A stretch of 64,000 nucleotides of DNA from DATKZH01 sp964475955. GTDB lineage: Bacteria > Planctomycetota > Planctomycetia > Pirellulales > Thermoguttaceae. Both the position numbers and the translations under genes were made by a program. Within the stretch, counting starts at the first letter, position 1; the number at the start of each line of letters is the position of its first letter. The stretch is from NCBI GenBank assembly GCA_964475955.1, contig CAYYZY010000018.1:1-64000 (forward strand), given 5' to 3'. Below the pieces are notes generated by a model that was not told where the DNA came from, searched no databases, and saw only the letters and a list, made by a program, of their open reading frames with translations. Positions 49,681 to 57,830 of the stretch are shown in pieces.

Positions 49681-50448
49681 TCACTTCGTCGGTGGGCTGC
49701 TGTGGAACCGCGGCAGGCGCTTCTTCAACTCGGCGATGACCGAGGCGTAGTCGGCCCGGTCGGCCAAGTTCGTCCATTCGTACGGGTCGCGGTCTTCCTC
49801 ACTCGCGTAGTGAAGCGGCTCGTTCTTGCCCCAGGTGCCGTAGATCCAGCCCTTGTTGTCCCCGGCGTGCGGACCGAACGGCACGTCGGAAAGCGGCGCG
49901 AACGAGCCGTCGACGGGCCCGATGCTGCGGAACGGCTCAGGGACGGACGGGTGGGCGACACGCGCCTCGCCATCGTAGACGAAAGGGCCGTAGTCGGCCT
50001 TGTGCTTGAATTCACCCCACGTCTCCGGAAGGTGGTGGTGCATCAGCTTGCCGGAGCCGATCACCTGGTAGCCGTTGTCGGCGAAGTGCTCCATGAGCGT
50101 CTTCGAGTTCTTGAGCACCGGGTTCTCGTACCACTTGGCGAACGAGAAATTCCTGGACGTGTGCGGGTAGACGCCGGTGAGGAAGCTGGAACGTGACGGG
50201 GCACAGACGGGGGCGTTGCTGTAGGCTCGACGGAACGACACGCCGGAATCGGCCAGCTTCGCGATATGGGGCGTCTTCGCTTGCGGATGGCCGCCCATGC
50301 CCGTGACGAAATCGTTCAAATCGTCGCAGACGATCAGCACGACGTTCGGCCTCTCCGCGGCGTCCGCGTCCGCCGAGAGAAACAGCGCCGGCCAGACCAG
50401 GAGAACACCCACGGTCATCCGTACTGAACGGCATTGGCTCCGCTGCAT
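49681..50448 (-). CDS. Sulfatase remnant with an internal in-frame deletion
   Basis: The 255-residue product is about half the usual sulfatase length. A signal peptide and PNVVLIVCDDLNDFVTGMGG lead to the formylglycine motif Cys82-Ala-Pro-Ser-Arg. The sequence continues normally to WGKNEPLHYASEEDRD and then jumps to PYEWTNLADRADYASVIAEL, the C-terminal end of iduronate-2-sulfatase-like enzymes. Roughly 200 middle residues, including later metal ligands, are missing while the frame is kept. It is probably inactive. GAGGGTGAGCC upstream supports the start. Confidence 0.8.
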   Translation of the reverse strand: MQRSQCRSVRMTVGVLLVWPALFLSADADAAERPNVVLIVCDDLNDFVTGMGGHPQAKTPHIAKLADSGVSFRRAYSNAPVCAPSRSSFLTGVYPHTSRNFSFAKWYENPVLKNSKTLMEHFADNGYQVIGSGKLMHHHLPETWGEFKHKADYGPFVYDGEARVAHPSVPEPFRSIGPVDGSFAPLSDVPFGPHAGDNKGWIYGTWGKNEPLHYASEEDRDPYEWTNLADRADYASVIAELKKRLPRFHSSPPTK

Positions 50449-50689
50449 GGCTCACCCTCGCGTGATGTTTGGACGGGCGTCAGTCCCACTTGGCGGGCCC
50501 CATTCTGCTCGATCGCCTCGCAGGAGGCAATTGCCGCGTCGCAGGCTCCTCTCCACCACGCACCCGACGAGAAACGTACTTCCTCGGCCGCTCGGGGCCG
50601 GGTGTGAGGTGCCAGGTTCGGTGGCCCTCGTCGCCCAGCTCGCATTTTTCACCAGGCGCTGAGAGTCAACAAGATGGCCCCGACACCAG

Positions 50690-50742
50690 CCCGAAGCGCG
50701 AGCGAGGCGAAGTGCATGCCAATGCCTCGCTTGCGCTTCGGG
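50690..50742. repeat. Inverted pair of the GAAGCG/GCGAGG repeat
   Basis: CCCGAAGCGCGAGCGAGGC (50690-50708) faces GCCTCGCTTGCGCTTCGGG (50724-50742); the arms pair with one mismatch around 15 bases. It is related to the direct copies at 48203-48271. Confidence 0.8.
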
Positions 50743-50814
50743 TTGGGCGTGGGTGGCGAGAAGTGCGGGCTGGGCTGTGTCGGAGAACGGTCGGGCGGGG
50801 CGATCCGTTAGAGT

Positions 50815-50896
50815 GCGTGCTTGCACGCACGCCGGAAAACCGCGGTCTCCGCGTGGGTGCAAGCACCCACCCTACGGGTTTTCCGACGAAGCCTAG
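50815..50896. repeat. Interspersed element, copy 2
   Basis: It contains GTGCGTGCTTGCACGCAC (a near-perfect palindrome), GCCGGAAAACCGCGG, GGGTGCAAGCACCC (perfect palindrome), and ends CGACGAAGCCTAG. It matches copy 1 at 40701-40764 but retains the central hairpin that copy 1 lacks. Confidence 0.8.
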
Positions 50897-51300
50897 GGTT
50901 CGGATAAGGTTGGGCGGCGGCGTGGCATCGGGTGGCTGTCTCGTGGTACAATGGAATGGTGACGCCCTACCTTCTGTATGCTTCCCAGATTAAAGCCAAG
51001 GCGAAGGCGTCGTGAGAGGATTGTGTCACCCGAACGAAATTGCGACGGATCGAAGTCCTTGTCCGGATTGACCTTAGGCTGAACTTCGCTCTAGAATAGG
51101 GGAGCCGGATAGGCTAGGAGTCTGGTGAGGGTAGGGTGCGGATGGGGTCGGCGTCGGCGTCGGCAACCGAGGGGAGCGGGACGGACCCGCCGGGCGTCGG
51201 CTTCGATTTGGCTCTCCGGCCGTCGCCCTTCGCTTGCGGCCGACGGGCTTCGCCACCTCGCAAGTCTTTGCTAGAAGACGGTTTCCGGTTGGTCTGACCC

Positions 51301-54300
51301 ATGGCACAACGATTTGTCCGTGTCGACCTGTCCGACGCCGCTCGCGATTTTCGGCCCATCGCGGTGGAGCCGGGCGTGCCCCTGCTCGACCGCTCCCACG
51401 CCAACTCCAAGATCCTCTTCCGCTGGCTGGGGGGGCTGGTGGCCGAACCGGAGTGGGAGGGCGACTCGGTCTGCTTCTTCGTGCGCGACGACCACGGCGG
51501 GCGGCTGGAGGACGTCGTCTGCGTGCCCGCCAGCGATGACGACCTGAAAGGTCCCCTCAAACGCGACCTGGAGACCCTCGCCGAGCGGCTCCAGGCCGCC
51601 AGGCCGGAGACCTCCAGCGAACGGGCCGTGCTTCGGACCGTGCGCGACACCTTCTCCGCTCTCACCGAAAACGAGAACCGCGCCGACCGCGACAACTACT
51701 TCTTCAAGTATCGCGACGTGCTTGGGCGCTGGCGTCTCGTGTGGTGTTGGGGGTTCCAGCGGGTCGATCTCGAGCCGGCGACGCCGCTGGTCTGCACCGA
51801 CCCCGACTGCACGCTGCTGTTCGTCCGGCGGCCCGGCCAAAGCGCCAAGTGCCCCAGTTGCGAGGCGGCCCTGCTCAGCGGCAAGAAGAAGAAACGGCCT
51901 GTGCGGGGCCGCGCGATCTTCGCCGGCCTGCTCCTCTTCCTGCTCGGCTGCCTGGTGATGTACTGGCTGATGAACCGCAACCGGCTGTTGGCCACGCCCG
52001 AGAACTGGTCGGGGCGCGTGGGGAGCCGGGTCGAGTTCCAGGTGGAGAAGTGGGGGCTGCTGGGCCGGACCGACGTGAGCCAGGAGGCCGTCGCCGTGGT
52101 GGGCGACCCGCGGGTGTTACGATTCGACCATTTCGGCGCCGTGGCCACCGCCCGGAGCCCCGGCCGGACGCTCGTCCACTTCTACCTGGGCGAGCAGTCG
52201 ACCTCGGCGACGGTCACCGTCGGCGCCGCGGAGAATCCCGAGAAGATCACGATCGAGCCGGCCCTGGTCGAGTTGGGCGTGGGCACCACGGCCCGGCTCA
52301 AGCTCATCGGCGAATATGCCGACGGCAGCACGGCCGAGCTGACCGAAGCGGCCGAATGGGAGGCGAAGAACGACGGCGTCGTGTTCGCGCACGGCGGTTT
52401 CCTCGAAGGGCTGGCCGAAGGGACCTCGACCGTTGCCGCGCGCTACCGTGCCTCGCCGGAAGACGACTACCTCGAGGCGTTGGCCAACGTGAGCGTGGCC
52501 CAGGTCGACTTCGCGTCGCTGGAGCTGGCCGTCGACCCCGAGCCGGTTCCGGCGGGCCGGGGGAGCCGGCTGCGGGCCGACGCCGTGTCGGAGGCCGGCA
52601 AGCGGTACTCGGTGCTCGAATCGTCGCGCCTAGAGATCGGGGTCGATCCCCGCTACGTGGCCACGGTCGAGGGCACACACGTCGAGGGCCATCACCCCGG
52701 CCGCGGCGCGCTCCAGGCGACGTTCGACGACGGGCTTTCCGGGAGCCTGGAGTTCGAGGTGGCGTTGGGCCGGGGCATCGACTCGCTCGTCGTCGCGCCC
52801 GAGCAGCTTACCATGGTCGTCGGCGAGATCACCGACCTGAGCATTGCCTCGCCGTCGCGCGAGCCGATCCGGCTGAACAGTTCCGACCCGGCCGTGGTCG
52901 AGATCACAAAGGGGGTCGGGGCTCATTTGCCGAAAATGAGACCCGACCCCATTTTTGGCTTCCGGCTGGCGGCGCGGTCGGAGGGGAGCGCCCAGGTGGA
53001 GGTGAGCCAGGGAGACGTGAGCCGGACGGTCGCGGCGACCGTCACCCGAGCCGAAGTCGAGCAGATCGCCATCCGGCCCGCGCGCGTGGTGGTGCCGGTC
53101 GACCATGCAGAGGGCGTGAGCGTGTGGGGACGGATCGAGGGGGATCGCCGCGTCGAGCTTGCGCCGGACTTGGTGACGTGCGAGAAGCGGCCGTCGCCGC
53201 GTTACGCCGAGTTCGACGCCCGCGCGATGCAGCTTCACGGCATTGGGCCGACCGAGGCCGCCTCGCCGCAGGTTCTCGCGCTCGGGTTCGGCGAGCTGGT
53301 CGACGAAACGCCCGTCGAAGTGGTGATCGCCCCATTGCGGCTGGAGTTGACGCCTTCGGGCGAGGTCGACTTGCCGCTGGGGCAGGCGACGGCGATCGAC
53401 GCCTGGGCGAACTACCGCGGCGGGCATCGCGTGCAGGTGTTCGGCGACCGCGTCGATTGGCACAGCGATCCGCCCGAGGGAGAGACTTCCGGCCTCGAGC
53501 GTCGCGCCGGCACGGTGGCGGCGCTCGAGGCGGGCGCCGGTCCGCTGGCCGTATGGGGTACGTACTTGGGTTGTGATTCCGACCGGGTGACGTTCCGTTC
53601 GGTCGAGCCGGGGCCCGTCGACCTGAAGCTCGAAGTCGACCGCAAGCTGCGGCTGGCGACCGAGCCGGGCCGCGCGATCCTCTCCGGCAGCGGGCCGACC
53701 GGCGACGTGGAACTGGTCCCCGAGCTGGCCGCCTTCGAAAGTTCCGATGCGGAAGTGGTCGACGTCGACCCGACCAGCGGCGCGTTCCGGGCGGTGAAGC
53801 CGGGCGAGGCCGAGGTGACGGCCCGCCATGCGGCTTCGACCGGCACGGCGAGCGTGAAGCTCACGATCGTCGACCCGACCGACGCCCGGCTGGCGTTCGA
53901 CCCCGGCGCGCTCCAAGTCGCCGTCGACGAGCTCGCTCGGCTGGAGCTTTTCCTCGAAGCGAGAGTGGGCGACGAGGTGCGGCGCGAGCGCATGGTCGGC
54001 CCGGGCGTGAGCTACTCGATTGCCCAGCCCGAGGCCGTGCGCTGGCAGGCGCCGATCCTGGTCGGACTCCAGCCGGCCGACGAGTTCGAGATGGCGGCCA
54101 GCTACCTCCCCTACCTGTTCCGGCCGGCCGTGGCCAAGATCGAGGTGGTCGACGTGAAATCGCCGACCGCGATCCGCGTCGATCCGTCCGAGGTCTCGCT
54201 CGCGGCGGGGCAAATGCTGCCGCTTCGCGTGGAAGCGCAGATGCCCGGCGCCGGGCAGTGGAAGGAGGTGCGCCCGGAGAGCGTCGCGTGGAAGGTCCCA

Positions 54301-57300
54301 CCCGGGCTGATCTGGACGCCCGCCACGGAAAGCCTGCGCCCGGCGGTCACCGTAGCGCCGGGAAGCCGAGGGCGTTTTGAGCTGGAGGCCGCGTACCGGG
54401 CCCGGCAGGCCTTGTGCCGGATCACGACGGCCGAGCCCGCCCTCGATGCGGGCGACCCGGGCGTCGAGTTGGTCGTCGAGCGCGAGCCGGAGGGCCAGTA
54501 CGTGCCCGTGGGCCGAGAACAGCGCTACGCGATCGTGCTTCGCAAGGGCGACCGGGAGGAGCCGGCCGCCGAGGTGCACTGGCCGTGGTACTTCCAGAAC
54601 GACTACGTGCGTTGGAAGGCCCCGGTGCTCAACGCGAAGCAGGCCGGCTACGAGCAGTGGCTGCGCGCGGAGGTCGCCGGGCGCAGGGTGCGGTGGCGCA
54701 CCAACACGATCGATCCGTTCCGGCCGGGCGAGTTGCCGCCGCGGCGCGACGACCAGCCGGCCGAGGTCGTCATCCTCAGCGACCAGGGGCCGGCGGTCGG
54801 CTTCCCCGTGGGCGCCCGGTTCGACGACTTCCGCATCGAGGCCCGCTACGACGACGGCTTCACCCGCATGGTCACCAAGAAAGCCACCATGACCGCCGAC
54901 GAACTGCTCGACGCGCCGGTCGCCTTCTCCGAAGGCACGATGATCGGCGTGCGGCCGGGCGAGACGGTCGTCCACGCGGTGTTCGACGGCGTGCCCACCA
55001 AGGAGGGCCTTCGGGTGGCCGTGTCGGCCGACGTCGACTGCGATACGATCCGGCTCGAGCCGGCGCCCGTCGAAATCCTCCCCGGCGAAACGATCACCAT
55101 GGAAGCCGAGGCCTTCAGGCAAGGGAAGTCGATTGGTGCGATCACCGGAATTGCCGGGCTGAAGTGGGCGTCGGACAACGACGAAGCGGTCGGCGTCGAC
55201 GGGCCCGCGGTCACCGGCCGAGAGCTGGGCCGGGGGAACGTGACGGCCCGGCTCGGCCCGGTCACCAGCGAGCCGGCGAAGGTGAGCGTGGTCGACACGA
55301 TCGGGGCGGGCCTGGTGGTCGACCAGGAGGTGATCCAATTGATGGTGGGCGAGAGCCGGCGCATCGGCACCGACCTGGTCGTGCGCCGCGGCGGCCCCGA
55401 TTTCAGCCGGCAGTGCGAGGTGACTTCCGCCGTGCCGAACGTCGTCCGCTACGCCCCGGAAACGCACTCGCTGGTCGGGGTCTCGCCCGGCGTGGCCGCA
55501 GTCACGTTCGCCTGGGGCGACAAGCTGGCCACCACCACGGTTCAGGTGCTCCCGGGCGGGGCGATGACCGGGTCGGTCGTCGTCGAGCCGGCCACGGCCG
55601 TGCTGTCGCGCGGCCAAGCCGTCGATCTCCGCGTGTTCCTCGTCACCAGCGACGGCCGGCGCATCGATCGCACCGAATCGGCCGTGCTGGCAAGCTCCTC
55701 GCCGGCAAGCGTGGACGTCCGCGGCACCCGGGCGTGCGCCGTCGGCCCGGGAAGCGCCGAGATCGCGGCCACGCTGCCCGAGGTGGCCGACCCCGGCAAG
55801 TCGGGCAGGGCCGCGATCGCGGTCAAGGACGAGCCGATCACCGGCCTGGTGGTCGAGCCGTCGCAAATGGCCCTCTCGGTGGGCGACGCGGCCCGGCTGC
55901 GCGTCCTCGGCACCAGCGCGACCGGCACGCACCCCCTGTTCGCGCAGCCTGACTTGCAGGTGACGGCCGAAGGCGAGAATCCCCAGGCGATCCGAGTCGT
56001 GGGGGCCGAGCAGGTCGACGCCGTCGTGCCGGGCCGTGCCGAGGTGGCGGTGCGCTGGCAGGAGCGGCTCGACCGCCGCGTGCCCGTTACGGTCACGCGC
56101 GACGCGCTGGTGGGGCTGACCATCGACCCGGGCCGAGCCACCATCCACCCGGGCCAGGCGCTCGTGTACCGCGTGACCGGTATGCGCGGCGGGCGGCGGC
56201 GCGTGCTCGGCCCGGAGGACGGCGTGCAGCTTTTCGTGGGCGGGACCGACGTGGCCGAGGCGGCCGGCGGAATGCTCGTCGTGGGTCGAAACCCGGGCCG
56301 GACCGACGTGGTCGCCCAAATCGGCGACCGGCGCGCCGAGGCCGTGCTCCACGTGGTGCCGGGCACCGCGCCGAGCGGAACCACGGTGATCGACGGCCCC
56401 GGCTACGGGCGCGTGGGGACCGACACCATCATTCGCGACGGCCGACGCTACGTATACCGCGACGGCGTGGGGTACGTGATCGTGGATGACGGGCGCACCG
56501 TGGTCGACGGGACCGGCACCCGTGTGATCGAAGGCCCCCCGTCGCTCGGCGTGGCCGGCCTGCGCTTCGTGCCCGACGCGGTCCGCATGGCGGCCGACTC
56601 GCCGGGCGCGCGGGTGCGCGTGGTTGAGGTGCTGGCCGACGGCACGCTGGGGCGCGACGTGACCGACGACCCCGCGCTGGAGTTCAACGCGCCGGCGGGG
56701 GTGGTCTCCGTCGACCGCGACGCCGAAGGGCCGATCCTCCGGCCGATCGCTTCGGGCGAGGCACGCGTGGCCGCCCGGCTGGGGACCACGTTCGCCGAGC
56801 CGGAACTGCTGGTGCAGGTCGGCGACGTGGCGACCGGGCTGGCGCGGCTCGACGTTTCGCCCGACCCGCTCGACTTGTGGTCGGGCGAGGCGCGGCGTCT
56901 CCGCGGCGTGAGGGTGACGCCCGGGCCGGGCCAAACGCCGGTGGACGTCGGCTACGCGATCACGGTACCGGCGGGGCAGGAAGTGGTTGCGGCCGAGCCC
57001 GACGGGCGGATCCGCGGGCTGTCGCCGGGTCTGGTTCGGGTAGGCGTGAAGGTGGTCGAGCCGGGCACGCCGTACGACGGCCTTTCGACCACGGCCACCG
57101 TCCAGGTAACGAACCCCGCTCGCTTGCGCATGGAGCCGGCCGAGGTCAGCGTGGGAGTCGGCGAAACGACGCCGCGGTTTGCCGTGGTCGCGCAGTCGGA
57201 CGACGGGCGCAGCTACCCGGTGCCCGCCGCGCTGGACAGCATGGACACGAACGTCGTCCGTTCCGAGGGGGCGTTGACTGGCCGGTTTACGGCCGTGTCG

Positions 57301-57696
57301 CTGGGAAGCACGCAAATTCGCGGCCTGTACCGCGGCCGGGAGGCATTCGCCACGGTGACGGTGACCGGCGAGCGGTTCGTCGACGTGCAAACCACGCTCA
57401 ACGAAGGCGAGCAGGACTTCTACGTCACCATCGAGGTACTGGCGGCCAAGTCGGAGGGCCCGCTAGAATACCGGACCTACGCGGCCGGGGAGCCGCCGAC
57501 CGAAACGTGGCAAGCGGCCGAGGAGGCGGGCGAGTACCGGCGCGTCGTGCTCCAGAGCCCGCGCATGGAGTACGGTCCCCGCGCCGCCACGTACAGCCTG
57601 GTGATCGAGGCGCGCCCGCCGGGAAGTGAAAATACCCAGCGTTATCCCTTCACGTTCCGGCTGGCGCCGAGAATCGAGAGGATGAATCGAGAATGA
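51301..57696 (+). CDS. Giant membrane-anchored protein: cytoplasmic zinc ribbon, one helix, many Ig-like (BIG2-type) repeats
   Basis: The 2131-residue product starts at an ATG and has no signal peptide. Residues 1-200 are a cytoplasmic domain ending in a zinc ribbon (CTDPDC at 165-170, CPSC at 184-187) and KKKKRPVRGR. A membrane helix (~205-223) follows with positive-inside orientation, placing the remaining ~1900 residues outside. These contain many repeats of ~85-100 residues with motifs such as GVGTTARLKLIGEYADGS and LAAGQMLPLRVEAQMPG, typical of bacterial Ig-like group 2 domains. A palindrome (52912-52950) is translated within one repeat. It heads a plus-strand run with SrfC- and SrfB-like genes. 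Probably an adhesin or envelope scaffold. Confidence 0.85.
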   Translation: MAQRFVRVDLSDAARDFRPIAVEPGVPLLDRSHANSKILFRWLGGLVAEPEWEGDSVCFFVRDDHGGRLEDVVCVPASDDDLKGPLKRDLETLAERLQAARPETSSERAVLRTVRDTFSALTENENRADRDNYFFKYRDVLGRWRLVWCWGFQRVDLEPATPLVCTDPDCTLLFVRRPGQSAKCPSCEAALLSGKKKKRPVRGRAIFAGLLLFLLGCLVMYWLMNRNRLLATPENWSGRVGSRVEFQVEKWGLLGRTDVSQEAVAVVGDPRVLRFDHFGAVATARSPGRTLVHFYLGEQSTSATVTVGAAENPEKITIEPALVELGVGTTARLKLIGEYADGSTAELTEAAEWEAKNDGVVFAHGGFLEGLAEGTSTVAARYRASPEDDYLEALANVSVAQVDFASLELAVDPEPVPAGRGSRLRADAVSEAGKRYSVLESSRLEIGVDPRYVATVEGTHVEGHHPGRGALQATFDDGLSGSLEFEVALGRGIDSLVVAPEQLTMVVGEITDLSIASPSREPIRLNSSDPAVVEITKGVGAHLPKMRPDPIFGFRLAARSEGSAQVEVSQGDVSRTVAATVTRAEVEQIAIRPARVVVPVDHAEGVSVWGRIEGDRRVELAPDLVTCEKRPSPRYAEFDARAMQLHGIGPTEAASPQVLALGFGELVDETPVEVVIAPLRLELTPSGEVDLPLGQATAIDAWANYRGGHRVQVFGDRVDWHSDPPEGETSGLERRAGTVAALEAGAGPLAVWGTYLGCDSDRVTFRSVEPGPVDLKLEVDRKLRLATEPGRAILSGSGPTGDVELVPELAAFESSDAEVVDVDPTSGAFRAVKPGEAEVTARHAASTGTASVKLTIVDPTDARLAFDPGALQVAVDELARLELFLEARVGDEVRRERMVGPGVSYSIAQPEAVRWQAPILVGLQPADEFEMAASYLPYLFRPAVAKIEVVDVKSPTAIRVDPSEVSLAAGQMLPLRVEAQMPGAGQWKEVRPESVAWKVPPGLIWTPATESLRPAVTVAPGSRGRFELEAAYRARQALCRITTAEPALDAGDPGVELVVEREPEGQYVPVGREQRYAIVLRKGDREEPAAEVHWPWYFQNDYVRWKAPVLNAKQAGYEQWLRAEVAGRRVRWRTNTIDPFRPGELPPRRDDQPAEVVILSDQGPAVGFPVGARFDDFRIEARYDDGFTRMVTKKATMTADELLDAPVAFSEGTMIGVRPGETVVHAVFDGVPTKEGLRVAVSADVDCDTIRLEPAPVEILPGETITMEAEAFRQGKSIGAITGIAGLKWASDNDEAVGVDGPAVTGRELGRGNVTARLGPVTSEPAKVSVVDTIGAGLVVDQEVIQLMVGESRRIGTDLVVRRGGPDFSRQCEVTSAVPNVVRYAPETHSLVGVSPGVAAVTFAWGDKLATTTVQVLPGGAMTGSVVVEPATAVLSRGQAVDLRVFLVTSDGRRIDRTESAVLASSSPASVDVRGTRACAVGPGSAEIAATLPEVADPGKSGRAAIAVKDEPITGLVVEPSQMALSVGDAARLRVLGTSATGTHPLFAQPDLQVTAEGENPQAIRVVGAEQVDAVVPGRAEVAVRWQERLDRRVPVTVTRDALVGLTIDPGRATIHPGQALVYRVTGMRGGRRRVLGPEDGVQLFVGGTDVAEAAGGMLVVGRNPGRTDVVAQIGDRRAEAVLHVVPGTAPSGTTVIDGPGYGRVGTDTIIRDGRRYVYRDGVGYVIVDDGRTVVDGTGTRVIEGPPSLGVAGLRFVPDAVRMAADSPGARVRVVEVLADGTLGRDVTDDPALEFNAPAGVVSVDRDAEGPILRPIASGEARVAARLGTTFAEPELLVQVGDVATGLARLDVSPDPLDLWSGEARRLRGVRVTPGPGQTPVDVGYAITVPAGQEVVAAEPDGRIRGLSPGLVRVGVKVVEPGTPYDGLSTTATVQVTNPARLRMEPAEVSVGVGETTPRFAVVAQSDDGRSYPVPAALDSMDTNVVRSEGALTGRFTAVSLGSTQIRGLYRGREAFATVTVTGERFVDVQTTLNEGEQDFYVTIEVLAAKSEGPLEYRTYAAGEPPTETWQAAEEAGEYRRVVLQSPRMEYGPRAATYSLVIEARPPGSENTQRYPFTFRLAPRIERMNRE
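52912..52950. repeat. Palindromic element translated inside the Ig-like gene
   Basis: Arms of 17 bases (52912-52928 and 52934-52950) pair at 16 positions around GCCGA; the right arm is AAATGAGACCCGACCCC. In frame it encodes about 13-17 residues (KGVGAHLPKMRPDPIFG) that break the beta-strand pattern of the surrounding repeat, so it looks inserted. Confidence 0.8.
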
Positions 57697-57753
57697 GGAA
57701 TGGTGAAGGATGAATGCGGAATGATGAATGCAGAATGACGGATGGAGCATGGT
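57684..57753 (+). repeat. Purine-rich heptamer array spanning a stop codon
   Basis: Ten tandem 7-base units of type GAATGNN (for example GAATGAG, GAAGGAT, GAATGAT, GAATGCA) run in perfect 7-base phase. The TGA stop of the Ig-like gene (57694-57696) is inside the second unit. Confidence 0.85.
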
Positions 57754-57770
57754 GAGCCGGTCCTGCCTCA

Positions 57771-57812
57771 CTCATCCTTCATCCTTCATCCTTCATTCTT
57801 CATCCTTCGCCC
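57771..57812 (-). repeat. Opposing heptamer array before the SrfC-like gene
   Basis: Six 7-base units (CTCATCC, TTCATCC twice, TTCATTC, TTCATCC, TTCGCCC) are purine-rich on the minus strand, so they could pair with the array at 57684-57753. They end just before the GCGGAGG ribosome site of the next gene. Confidence 0.85.
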
Positions 57813-57830
57813 TTCCGCCGCGGAGGTTCC

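Larger units (their letters stand above)
50449..51300. other. Repeat-rich intergenic region before the Ig-like giant gene
   Basis: About 850 bases without a convincing gene. It contains an inverted pair of the GAAGCG repeat (50690-50742) and a long palindromic element (50815-50896). The last ~200 bases should hold the promoter for the gene at 51301, but I cannot assign it. Confidence 0.6.

Noticed and set aside
52630..57390. Minus-strand open frame of 1586 codons
   Set aside because: It lies opposite the Ig-like repeat gene. Its His/Arg/Asp-rich translation has no fold and mirrors the periodicity of the real gene.
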